44,019 nt of DNA from a virus. A program made the translations under genes and the position numbers. The stretch covers positions 1-44,019 of the IMG/VR virus record IMGVR_UViG_3300005617_000294; one strand, 5' to 3'. Under the pieces are notes generated by a model. The model was not told the origin of the DNA, searched no databases, and saw nothing but the letters and a program-made list of their open reading frames with translations. Of the stretch, positions 1 through 4,941 are shown in pieces (position 1 is the first letter of the stretch; each line of letters opens with the position of its first letter).

Positions 1-204
1 AACCGCACCGTCAACCGCATCGCGAACCGCACCGTCAACCGCATCGCGAACCGCACCGTCAACCGCATCGCGAACCGCACCGTCAACCGCATCGCGAACC
101 GCACCGTCAACCGCATCGCCAACCGCATCGCGAACCGCACCGCCAACCGCACCGCGAACCGCACCGCGAACCGCACCGCCAACCGCATCGCCAACCGCAC
201 CGCC
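1..204. repeat. 12-bp tandem repeat array (left end), 17 units
   Basis: Seventeen head-to-tail 12-bp units start at base 1, each AACCGC followed by ACCGTC, ATCGCG, ACCGCC, ATCGCC or ACCGCG. Units 1-8 alternate ACCGTC/ATCGCG, making a 24-bp higher-order period. Read on the minus strand each unit encodes a tetrapeptide (DGAV, RDAV, GGAV, GDAV, RGAV). The array keeps frame with the DUF6745-like gene. Bases 25-127 are identical to 43917-44019 at the other end. Confidence 0.95.
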
Positions 205-444
205 TTTATTATCTAAAAGATATCCAGCGGTCGGGGCGGCTAGGGCTAGTACTAACGGACTTTCAACCCAAATTACCCGTTTGGGCTTCACCAGTTCCGC
301 TTTTCCGTAAGCCAATCCAATATTATCCTCAAACATTTTCCGATCTGCACGGCCAGTTCTTAAACCGATATCGGTCCACTTCTTGACCCATTCAGGCATA
401 CGAGCTTTTTGTCCTTCGGTAAGTACATCAATTCGCTTTGCCAT
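1..444 (-). CDS. DUF6745-like repeat protein, N-terminal part (continues at the right end of the window)
   Basis: The frame opens with ATG at 442-444 and stays open to base 1, giving 148 residues with no stop. The first ~75 residues (MAKRIDVLTEGQKARMPEWV onward, with a VIWVESPLVL stretch) resemble the N-terminus of DUF6745 proteins as I remember them. They are followed by tetrapeptides of the form X-[D/G]-A-V encoded by the 12-bp repeats at 1-204. The matching C-terminal half is on the minus strand at 43188-44019, so the intact protein should exceed 420 residues. The start lies 2 bp after the stop of the 108-aa gene upstream, so the two are probably co-translated. The biochemical function of DUF6745 is unknown to me. 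Family assignment is by pattern and memory. Confidence 0.75.
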   Translation of the reverse strand, partial: MAKRIDVLTEGQKARMPEWVKKWTDIGLRTGRADRKMFEDNIGLAYGKAELVKPKRVIWVESPLVLALAAPTAGYLLDNKGGAVGDAVGGAVRGAVRGAVGGAVRDAVGDAVDGAVRDAVDGAVRDAVDGAVRDAVDGAVRDAVDGAV

Positions 445-446
445 GA

Positions 447-773
447 TTAGTCAAACACCCGAGCGATTACTTTGATAATAGGGTTATATTCGGTTTTGTG
501 AACTACTTCATACGAACCCTTCTTCACCGTAAGGGTGTCATGTTTCTGGTCAGTCTTTTTATGAGTAAGCAAACTATCGAGCATTACTTCAACATACATG
601 CGATCCTCAAACTCAACTACTTTGACGTTTTCAGTACTGGTAAGTACGTGGTGATGACCAGTCTCTGAATGGCCTACGATGACCATTTTGCTCTCTTTGA
701 ATTCACCAGCAGGCAGTGCCTTTATAGGGACCAAGACGTTTTCGCCGTGCTGAAGTGGTGTGTTTTTTAACAT
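447..773 (-). CDS. Conserved phage protein of unknown function, upstream partner of the DUF6745-like gene
   Basis: The 108-aa soluble protein has an N-terminal HGENVLVPI strand, a GHSETGHHHVL motif near residues 34-44 and a C-terminal LTVKKGSYEVVHKTEYNP strand pair. This layout (a QxGDVLxxPV-like start, a G-x-x-TGH-x-H motif and a final G-x-Y-x-V-x-x-x-x-E-Y-x-P) matches a small actinobacterial and phage family that I recall lying beside DUF6745 genes. That adjacency is from memory. It begins at ATG 773 after AAGGAGA at good spacing and ends 2 bp before the DUF6745 start. It is the first gene after the promoter at 799-826. Function unknown. Confidence 0.8.
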   Translation of the reverse strand: MLKNTPLQHGENVLVPIKALPAGEFKESKMVIVGHSETGHHHVLTSTENVKVVEFEDRMYVEVMLDSLLTHKKTDQKHDTLTVKKGSYEVVHKTEYNPIIKVIARVFD

Positions 774-798
774 TATATGTATCTCCTTAATATTATTA

Positions 799-826
799 AG
801 TATACACCTTGTGTCTGACAGTGCAA
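799..826 (-). promoter_or_regulatory. Promoter for the 108-aa / DUF6745-like operon
   Basis: On the minus strand TTGCAC (821-826) and TATACT (799-804) are 16 bp apart. They sit about 25 bp before the start codon of the 447-773 gene, which has an AAGGAGA ribosome binding site. This probably drives the whole block through the genome ends. Confidence 0.6.
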
Positions 827-842
827 CCCCAACTTACGACAA

Positions 843-851
843 TGTGCGACA
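843..851 (-). promoter_or_regulatory. GTCGCACA-type repeated site, copy 1
   Basis: The minus strand reads TGTCGCACA followed by TTGT, and lies 16 bp upstream of the -35 at 821-826. The same core recurs at 2931-2938, 2994-3001 and 5767-5774, always between genes. TGT-N3-ACA is a short dyad, so a dimeric regulator is possible. Confidence 0.35.
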
Positions 852-913
852 TAGACTATTTGTAACTTTCGCCCTATGATTCATCCTCTAAGAAACGCTA
901 CAATATACCCACT

Positions 914-1042
914 ATGGCGATAATACGACAGCTACAATGTGAATGGTCTGGCCACACACCCATCCTCGTAATTGGACGGGTGTCGAGTTGCGTTATTTGC
1001 AATAACTGTGGGTACGAACGGAGCCGGTGGAGCCGTGGCTAA
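914..1042 (+). CDS. Small zinc-ribbon-like protein
   Basis: A 42-residue frame begins with ATG at 914 and ends with TAA at 1040-1042. Likely metal ligands are C9 and H14 in a CEWSGH motif, and C26, C29 and C32 in CVICNNCG. This C-x4-H...C-x2-C pattern is typical of very small phage zinc-binding proteins. The last codons overlap the next gene by 8 bp. No classical ribosome binding site is obvious, which lowers confidence. Role unknown; nucleic-acid or protein binding is an inference. Confidence 0.6.
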   Translation: MAIIRQLQCEWSGHTPILVIGRVSSCVICNNCGYERSRWSRG

Positions 1043-1154
1043 CTTTAAACGCAAGCCTCACCTTAAGAGCTGCGGCCTATGTAAGCCGCACAAACGTCAA
1101 GGTAATTCGCGAGACGCGACTAAACCGAAATACCGATGGAAGCTAGACGAGTAA
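1035..1154 (+). CDS. Small basic CxxCxxH protein
   Basis: A 39-residue protein (ANFKRKPHLKSCGLCKPHKR...) starts with GTG at 1035 inside the end of the previous gene, with GGAG about 11 bp upstream. The core CGLCKPHKRQGNS resembles a recurrent small phage family with a C-x2-C-K-P-H-K motif and a following GNS. It is highly basic, consistent with nucleic-acid contact. An upstream TTG start would be in frame but would fully overlap the zinc-ribbon gene, so I prefer GTG. Function unknown. Confidence 0.55.
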   Translation: MANFKRKPHLKSCGLCKPHKRQGNSRDATKPKYRWKLDE

Positions 1155-1276
1155 CGTATGTTAGGCCGGGTCGGAGACTCCCCCTTTGGCACGATCCGCG
1201 ACGGCCAATGTGGTTGCGCGTGCTCGCATTTGTGGGCCATTTACTCCGCCAATGCACGCTCCTACCGAAACGATAG

Positions 1277-1285
1277 TGCTATAAT
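1277..1285 (+). promoter_or_regulatory. Extended -10 promoter for the FtsK-gamma fusion gene
   Basis: TG-C-TATAAT is a perfect extended -10 element; I see no good -35. Transcription would start near 1292, leaving an ~80-nt leader with a strong hairpin (1302-1324) before the ATG at 1371. Confidence 0.6.
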
Positions 1286-1301
1286 AATGGCAATAAAAAG
1301 A

Positions 1302-1324
1302 ACACACGGATTGCGCCCGTGTGT
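1302..1324. terminator. Hairpin: minus-strand terminator or plus-strand leader structure
   Basis: ACACACGG and CCGTGTGT form an 8-bp perfect stem with a 7-nt loop. On the minus strand the stem is followed by TTCTTTTTATT, so it is a plausible intrinsic terminator in that direction. On the plus strand it lies in the leader of the 1371 gene and has no U tract. Confidence 0.5.
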
Positions 1325-1370
1325 CGTACTCACAGTATAGCATTGGGCGCTCCGGTTAAGGAGTTAACAA

Positions 1371-2048
1371 ATGCCCTCGCTAGAAAGATTTGTCTACTTG
1401 GTAAAAGCGGGCGAAAACCATTACAAAGTTGGTATCGCTCAAGACGTAATGGACCGGATTAAGAGTATACAAACGGGAAACCCTATTCGCGTAGAGCTAG
1501 TTACGGCAGTATGGCTAGCCGATGCTCAAGTAGCCGAACGCCGCATACACAAATGGCTCTCCCGCTTTAAGTCCGATGGGGGCCGCGAGTGGTTTGAATT
1601 AACGAGCGACCAAGTAGTGTTTCTAGTTATGAAGATGACGAGCCTCACTATGCCCGATGATGTGTCGCGCTATCTTGTTGTCCGCAACTTACTTGCACGA
1701 CAAGATGCAATCGAAAAACGCCTTGCCATGCTAGAACGTCCAGCCGGTTCTCCGGCATTGAAAATAGTAGACAGCGTTCAACTTCCAAATCCCAAGGAAG
1801 TTAAGGCAATCGAAGAAAAGGAAATGTTCGATGAAGCGGTACAGGCCGTCGTCATTGCTGGACGGGCTTCGGCGTCAATGCTTCAGAGGAGGTTAAGGGT
1901 GGGATACGCGAGAGCCGCAAGACTTCTAGATGAGCTGGAAGAAGCAAAAGCAATAGGGCCAGCAGACGGGGCTCGCCCGCGCGAGGTGCTTATAACCAGC
2001 CCTCTAGATGTAGCAGGTGTACCCCTCTCGTCACGGGGGCGAGATTGA
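1371..2048 (+). CDS. MUG113/T5orf172-like (GIY-YIG superfamily) domain fused to an FtsK gamma domain
   Basis: Of 225 residues, 7-80 match the MUG113/T5orf172 layout: FVYLV with Y9, YKVGIA (K19-G21), R29, LQTGNP-like IQTGNP, E56 with H60, and a REWFEL end. This is the GIY-YIG-type fold, though catalytic competence is unproven. Residues 151-209 are a clear FtsK gamma winged helix: ASASMLQRRLRVGY, ARAARLLDELE and GPADGARPREVLI. In FtsK/SpoIIIE this domain reads chromosome-orienting motifs (KOPS/SRS). The motor domain is absent. At the position of the recognition Asn of E. coli FtsK (GYNRAAR) this protein has Ala, keeps the following Arg, and has Asp where E. coli has Glu (from memory). AAGGAG precedes the ATG by 8 bp. 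A charged linker joins the domains. Confidence 0.85.
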   Translation: MPSLERFVYLVKAGENHYKVGIAQDVMDRIKSIQTGNPIRVELVTAVWLADAQVAERRIHKWLSRFKSDGGREWFELTSDQVVFLVMKMTSLTMPDDVSRYLVVRNLLARQDAIEKRLAMLERPAGSPALKIVDSVQLPNPKEVKAIEEKEMFDEAVQAVVIAGRASASMLQRRLRVGYARAARLLDELEEAKAIGPADGARPREVLITSPLDVAGVPLSSRGRD

Positions 2049-2072
2049 GCGAATCGACCTCTGGGTCGGGGT

Positions 2073-2154
2073 GGGGGAGTGTTCCACGCTCGAATAGAAC
2101 ATCAAATTTTTAGTTTGTCAACACTCATTTCGGCTATTGACAAAGCACTCCCCC
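2073..2154. promoter_or_regulatory. Inverted repeat and promoter upstream of the ParB-like gene
   Basis: GGGGGAGTG (2073-2081) and CACTCCCCC (2146-2154) form a 9-bp inverted repeat with 64 bp between the arms. TTGACA (2137-2142) overlaps the right arm region and, 18 bp on, TAAAGT (2161-2166) could be the -10; TATACT at 2168-2173 is an alternative at poor spacing. The arms could be an operator pair or form a long-range hairpin. No classical ribosome binding site precedes the ATG at 2205. Confidence 0.45.
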
Positions 2155-2204
2155 GTGTTGTAAAGTTATACTTTGTGTGTTAAATCGTATGCTATCCTAA
2201 TCAT

Positions 2205-2810
2205 ATGAAACGCACCAAACGCCTGTCACACCTCAACCCAACCAAAGATAACCCGCGCACCTTGACCAACGATCAGTCCGAAACACTCGACAAACAACTC
2301 GCCGAATTTGGTCCACTCGACGGCATCATTTACAACATCAATCCCGGCGTCGACGAGTTAGTTGGCGGCAACCGCCGCACGGAAAAATTCACCAAATTAC
2401 ATGACGCCGAAATCGTTATTGAGATGCGATACAAGGAACCCACACGAACTGGTACTATCGCCGAAGGGTACGTCAGAGTGGGTGGAGAGCGCTGGAGCTA
2501 TCGTGAAGTAGACTGGCCAATTAATAAGCACCGCGCCGCCGTAGTTTGCGCCAACAATGCCGGCGGCGATAACGACTTAGACGCACTAGCCGAGTATTCT
2601 CTCGACATTGAAGACGCCTTTAAAGAGCTCATGAGCATCGACTTTGACGAACTCCAGCCGGCTCCAAACACAGATCCCGACGTCGAGAGACCCACTAAAA
2701 CAAAGAGGTACACTACTGCCGAACTGCGCGAAACAGCCCTTGGCTTCTATCCCGCACAGGCCGATGCGGTCATGGAGTTCTGTGATTGGCTGGATTCCCG
2801 ACATAGCTAA
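2205..2810 (+). CDS. ParB N-terminal-like nuclease domain protein
   Basis: The 201-aa protein starts with the ParB/Srx-fold pattern: a basic start, LNPTKDNPRTLTNDQ at 10-24, LAEFGPLDGIIYN at 32-44, and GGNRR at 54-58, the usual nucleotide- or DNA-contact motif. A DWPINKHRAAVVCANNAGG segment follows, as in phage ParB-like proteins often found near DNA methyltransferases. The C-terminal third is acidic then basic and has no partition-type HTH that I can see, so plasmid-style segregation is unlikely. A methyltransferase gene lies 2.3 kb downstream. Role could be DNA nicking, CTP/ATP-dependent DNA binding or regulation; unresolved. Confidence 0.8.
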   Translation: MKRTKRLSHLNPTKDNPRTLTNDQSETLDKQLAEFGPLDGIIYNINPGVDELVGGNRRTEKFTKLHDAEIVIEMRYKEPTRTGTIAEGYVRVGGERWSYREVDWPINKHRAAVVCANNAGGDNDLDALAEYSLDIEDAFKELMSIDFDELQPAPNTDPDVERPTKTKRYTTAELRETALGFYPAQADAVMEFCDWLDSRHS

Positions 2811-2929
2811 GACACTCAAAGCCTAAACAGTCAAATATACACTACACTAGTCCAGTAGCTTTATATGCAGCCAAACAGGGGATTGCGAAATGCGGGTATG
2901 AGCGATCATGGTTTTTGCCAATATCGCTA

Positions 2930-3001
2930 CGTCGCACACTCGGGTTTATTTTACAACGATAATTCGTTATATTTCGCTCGAAGACAGGGCTATGTCGCAC
3001 A
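2930..3001 (+). promoter_or_regulatory. Two GTCGCACA-type sites around a weak promoter
   Basis: CGTCGCACA at 2930-2938 and TGTCGCACA at 2993-3001 are the second and third copies of the repeated site. Between them TTTATT (2945-2950) and TATATT (2968-2973) are 17 bp apart and could be a promoter. The gap from 2811 to 3121 holds these, an AT-rich hairpin at 3054-3073 and no convincing gene. Confidence 0.35.
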
Positions 3002-3053
3002 ACGGACAAAATTCTCTAAGAGTGGGAGAACCGCGAAGTAGAAGATTACAATC

Positions 3054-3076
3054 AATAACAAGACTTTGTTATTTTT
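3054..3076 (+). terminator. Weak terminator-like AT-rich hairpin
   Basis: AATAACAA and TTGTTATT pair over a 4-nt loop (GACT) and are followed by TTT. The stem is AT-rich, so termination would be inefficient. It lies 45 bp before the 3122 gene. Confidence 0.35.
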
Positions 3077-3121
3077 CACTTCACCATATCTTTTCCAAAT
3101 AGCAAACGGTAGAATTGGACC

Positions 3122-3388
3122 ATGGGTAAATCGCTTATCGCCATCATCGTCATTCTCGTTGGTCTGGGTTGGGCCATTGCGTCGGGTTTTGTCCAATGGA
3201 AAACCGATCCAGAGAAATGTCTATTTGGTAAATCGTTTCATCATGCCGGCAGTCGACAGACGCTCGTGACCATCGGTCGGCTACATATTTTTTATCAACC
3301 CCTGACATGGGATTGCCCCTACGATGAAAAATATCGGACAGACGAATACCGATTAAAGGACGGGATCTTAGAGCCGATTAAAAAGTAG
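3122..3388 (+). CDS. Small membrane-anchored or exported protein
   Basis: The 88-aa protein has a single N-terminal hydrophobic helix (residues ~4-23, IAIIVILVGLGWAIASG) after a short basic start. A hydrophilic domain follows with C33 and C65 and several aromatics. It could be a signal-anchored protein with an extracytoplasmic domain or a cleaved secreted protein; the two Cys might pair outside the cell. ATG at 3122 has only a weak ribosome binding site. No family recognised. It lies just before the RNA array, and a TATAAT box begins 16 bp after its stop. Confidence 0.55.
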   Translation: MGKSLIAIIVILVGLGWAIASGFVQWKTDPEKCLFGKSFHHAGSRQTLVTIGRLHIFYQPLTWDCPYDEKYRTDEYRLKDGILEPIKK

Positions 3389-3403
3389 AGCATAAGAGTG
3401 TTG

Positions 3404-3409
3404 TATAAT
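3404..3409 (+). promoter_or_regulatory. -10 element for RNA A
   Basis: A consensus TATAAT directly follows the 3122-3388 gene. No good -35 is visible. Predicted start near 3416. Confidence 0.45.
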
Positions 3410-3415
3410 TCACCT

Positions 3416-3668
3416 TGCAGGAGTTGGCGATCCATCAGAGGCTCTTACGTCCTCTTCCGTAAGGATACGACGCGCAAAAGTAATAGACTGAACGCCACGC
3501 AGTCTAACTCTCCAGCACTCCACATGCCCCGTGCTGTGGTTCCACCCCTGAGTCGTATGGTGGTTAAATCGGCGGCTCACTTTAGTGGCATGATATTATG
3601 GTTATAGTCCTTTGTGGCGATAAAAACTCCGTGGCGGAAACCGGCTTGTAAGCGAAGCCGGTTTTTGT
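3416..3668 (+). ncRNA. Structured non-coding RNA A (~250 nt)
   Basis: No credible coding frame is present. A 7-bp helix ATACGAC (3465-3471) with GTCGTAT (3552-3558) encloses two perfect 6-bp hairpins, AGACTG/CAGTCT (3485-3490/3500-3505) and CAGCAC/GTGCTG (3513-3518/3531-3536), forming a multi-way junction. A further hairpin CTTACG/CGTAAG (3444-3449/3458-3463) lies just 5'. It ends at a strong terminator (3640-3666). Not a tRNA: no T-arm consensus or CCA acceptor. The family is not recognised, and the 5' end is inferred from TATAAT at 3404. Confidence 0.6.
3640..3666 (+). terminator. Intrinsic terminator of RNA A
   Basis: ACCGGCTT (3640-3647) and AAGCCGGT (3655-3662) form an 8-bp GC-rich stem with a 7-nt loop. 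The T tract begins within the last stem base and runs to 3666. Confidence 0.85.
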
Positions 3669-3675
3669 GTATAGT
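3646..3675 (+). promoter_or_regulatory. Putative promoter for RNA B inside terminator A
   Basis: TTGTAA (3646-3651) and TATAGT (3670-3675) are 18 bp apart, so the -35 lies in the terminator A stem-loop. Predicted start near 3682. Confidence 0.35.
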
Positions 3676-3681
3676 AGTTAT

Positions 3682-3737
3682 GCATCCACCTCGTTGCAAC
3701 GTACTAAACCCCGTATCACCTCACGGGGTTTAGTTTT
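3682..3737 (+). ncRNA. Short RNA B (~55 nt)
   Basis: Between terminator A and terminator B lies a short stretch with a GTTGCAAC palindrome, with no room for a gene. If the promoter at 3646-3675 is real, the transcript is about 55 nt and ends at the 12-bp hairpin 3703-3734. Alternatively this is only a double terminator. Confidence 0.3.
3703..3737 (+). terminator. Strong intrinsic terminator B
   Basis: ACTAAACCCCGT (3703-3714) pairs perfectly with ACGGGGTTTAGT (3723-3734) over an 8-nt loop, and TTTT runs 3734-3737. One of the strongest hairpins in the window. Confidence 0.85.
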
Positions 3738-3753
3738 GTGCTATACAAGTAAT

Positions 3754-3858
3754 TACCCACTATGGCATAATTAAACTAGATTCTTCACGGAGTCTATAAA
3801 ACTCAAATAAAAACAAATACAAGCAGAGCCGCCAGTAGTATTTATTACGGCGGCTTTC
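3754..3858 (+). ncRNA. Short RNA C
   Basis: Two extended -10-like elements precede it: TG-C-TATACA (3739-3747) and TG-G-CATAAT (3763-3771). The region is A-rich and ends in a hairpin AGCCGCC (3827-3833) / GGCGGCT (3849-3855), which an inner GTA/TAC pair can extend, followed by TTTC. No coding frame. The start is uncertain (near 3754 or 3778). Confidence 0.4.
3827..3858 (+). terminator. Terminator C
   Basis: A 7-bp GC-rich stem AGCCGCC/GGCGGCT with a 15-nt loop ends in a short T run. Confidence 0.6.
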
Positions 3859-3915
3859 GCTGTATGAGCAATATATTAACTTCACTGACATATTGATGGT
3901 GAGATATAAGAAAAA

Positions 3916-3924
3916 TGGTAAAAT
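3916..3924 (+). promoter_or_regulatory. Extended -10 promoter for RNA D
   Basis: TG-G-TAAAAT gives an extended -10. TTGATG at 3893-3898 is 20 bp upstream, longer than usual for a -35. Predicted start near 3931. Confidence 0.45.
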
Positions 3925-3930
3925 CTTTAT

Positions 3931-4347
3931 ATATGAGGTGAATAGTGGAACTCGACTATTTAATGGCTACTTCTCAGATGTACCAGCCTCTTTCGCTTTT
4001 GGTACAATAAAGAAGCCTTCGTGACACGGTTGCGCTCGCGGCATAGAAGTTTGACAGGTTCAGATGGGACTTCGGCGGTAGTGGCATTTGCAGGGTGCAT
4101 CCTGACTTCGTCCATGAGCTGCATACGGGCGGATTGGAATTAAGCCCCGTAAGTTCCTTCCGAGCCTGCCAGACTGCGCGTGCCATCGGTTTCGAGCTTG
4201 CACAACCGTCCGGGGTAAGCGCTGGGCGCTTGGAGTCACCCCGGAACTTGGCGACTTCACCGCTTTAAAGCGGACTGGTCCACAGCTGACGCCAAGCCAC
4301 GGAGAAACAGAATACCCGCTCTCTCAAAAGGAGGCGGGTATTTCTTA
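3931..4347 (+). ncRNA. Large structured RNA D (~415 nt)
   Basis: Perfect local helices run along the segment: AATAGT/ACTATT (3941-3946/3955-3960), GTACCA/TGGTAC (3980-3985/4000-4005), and CCGGGGT/ACCCCGG (4210-4216/4238-4244) enclosing AAGCGC/GCGCTT (4217-4222/4226-4231). CTTGGCG/CGCCAAG (4247-4253/4290-4296) encloses the palindromic hairpin CCGCTTTAAAGCGG (4260-4273). It ends in a 9-bp hairpin AATACCCGC/GCGGGTATT (4311-4319/4334-4342) with a U-rich tail. Antisense frames here have no protein-like composition. Such nested architecture recalls ornate phage RNAs such as GOLLD or ROOL in general style only; I cannot assign a family. Confidence 0.6.
4311..4347 (+). terminator. Terminator-like hairpin at the end of RNA D
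   Basis: AATACCCGC and GCGGGTATT form a 9-bp stem with a 14-nt loop containing an inner CTC/GAG. The tail TTTCTTATT is only partly T-rich, so readthrough into the next structured segment is plausible. Confidence 0.6.
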
Positions 4348-4349
4348 TT

Positions 4350-4473
4350 ACAACTCGTAGGATTGGCCCTGCTGTTTGCCGCAGGCTCGCTAGGTACTCT
4401 CTGAAGTACCGCTTGTTTCCTACCCTGGTTGTCAGGTGATGACGGGTCCATCCGTCTAGGTAGAGTGTATCAC
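4350..4473 (+). ncRNA. Nested-helix RNA segment following RNA D
   Basis: ACAAC (4350-4354) pairs with GTTGT (4428-4432) and GTAGGA (4357-4362) with TCCTAC (4418-4423). Together they enclose two hairpins, CCTGC/GCAGG (4368-4372/4381-4385) and GGTACT/AGTACC (4393-4398/4405-4410): a three-way junction. Next, GTGAT/ATCAC (4436-4440/4469-4473) encloses GACGG/CCGTC (4441-4445/4452-4456). I see no separate promoter, so this may be the 3' part of RNA D. Confidence 0.5.
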
Positions 4474-4515
4474 GACATTGAAAAGATATCCTGTAAAGTT
4501 ACAAGAATAACCGCA

Positions 4516-4545
4516 TTGACTCCACGTATTGTTAGGAGCTATGAT
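4516..4545 (+). promoter_or_regulatory. Promoter for RNA E
   Basis: TTGACT (4516-4521) and TATGAT (4540-4545) are 18 bp apart, the best -35/-10 pair in the array. Predicted start near 4552. Confidence 0.55.
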
Positions 4546-4551
4546 GAGTGC

Positions 4552-4695
4552 CTAGTAGGTTTGCGTAGTTGCTAACAGACTAGAACCCAAGCGAATAGTT
4601 GAGGGCAGTCTGTTGACCAGAATCTGTAAGTGTGTTAAGTTTATCTTAACTACGCAGACAGAACTCTGAAAAACCTCCCTCACCGGAGGTTTTTC
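4552..4695 (+). ncRNA. Structured small RNA E (~143 nt)
   Basis: A 9-bp helix TGCGTAGTT (4562-4570) with AACTACGCA (4648-4656) encloses the hairpin CAGACT/AGTCTG (4576-4581/4607-4612) with a 25-nt loop. GTTAAG/CTTAAC (4634-4639/4645-4650) is a competing hairpin sharing AAC with the long helix, so two folds are possible. The 3' end is a strong terminator at 4669-4694. Promoter, compact fold and terminator together make it a good independent small RNA. A 6S-like or decoy function is only a guess. Confidence 0.6.
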
Positions 4696-4696
4696 T
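4669..4696 (+). terminator. Strong intrinsic terminator of RNA E
   Basis: AAAAACCTCC (4669-4678) pairs with GGAGGTTTTT (4685-4694) over a 6-nt loop. A classic A-tract/stem/T-tract terminator, potentially bidirectional. Confidence 0.9.
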
Positions 4697-4700
4697 TTCG

Positions 4701-4863
4701 GACGGGTCCATCCCTATTCACTAGGTGAGGTCATCGCGGACCTTAAACTAAACGACTGGACATGCCGCCAGTAAACAACCCAAAGCTCCTACAGGCTGCC
4801 TAGTTATGCTAGAAAACAATTGTAGGTCTTACGTGTAGGCTCCCACTCAGTTGGGGGCAGACC
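4701..4863 (+). ncRNA. Further hairpin-rich segment before the C2H2 gene
   Basis: A 13-nt copy of GACGGGTCCATCC (4701-4713) repeats the one at 4441-4453. Hairpins follow: AGGTC/GACCT (4728-4732/4739-4743), ACTGG/CCAGT (4755-4759/4768-4772), CCTACA/TGTAGG (4788-4793/4821-4826), and GGTCT/AGACC (4825-4829/4859-4863) enclosing GCTCCCA/TGGGGGC (4839-4845/4852-4858). No gene or clear terminator is seen. It could be another RNA or the leader of the downstream operon. A purine-rich GAGGGGAGGGGG run follows at 4874-4885. Confidence 0.4.
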
Positions 4864-4941
4864 AGCCAGGTAAGAGGGGAGGGGGCCGGAGGCTTTAATC
4901 ATGCCAGTAGCATAGTACAGTGTAATAATAGGAGAGAAGTT

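Noticed and set aside
1-204. CRISPR array
   Set aside because: Units are 12 bp with no spacers, are head-to-tail, and encode an in-frame tetrapeptide repeat.
1158-1343. Small genes on both strands between 1158 and 1343
   Set aside because: They overlap the TGCTATAAT promoter and leader hairpin, lack ribosome binding sites and have no recognisable features.
2908-3196. Additional small genes before and antisense to the 3122 gene
   Set aside because: They cross the promoter-like and repeated sites or run antisense to the membrane-protein gene, without ribosome binding sites.
3416-3668. tRNA genes
   Set aside because: The multi-way junction of RNA A has no T-loop consensus, anticodon arm or CCA-adjacent acceptor; none was seen elsewhere in the window either.
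3931-4347. tmRNA, RNase P RNA or group I/II intron
   Set aside because: I looked for a tag-peptide frame, the tmRNA tRNA-like ends, RNase P core sequences and intron domain V or P7 motifs and found no convincing match.
3974-4451. Antisense protein genes in the RNA region
   Set aside because: The open frames are short, lack ribosome binding sites, have Cys/Ser/Arg-rich non-protein-like composition, and overlap strong sense-strand hairpins and a terminator.
4876-4883. KOPS-like GGGNAGGG site linked to the FtsK gamma protein
   Set aside because: One match was noticed, but roughly five are expected by chance in 44 kb on both strands; a proper count was not possible by eye.
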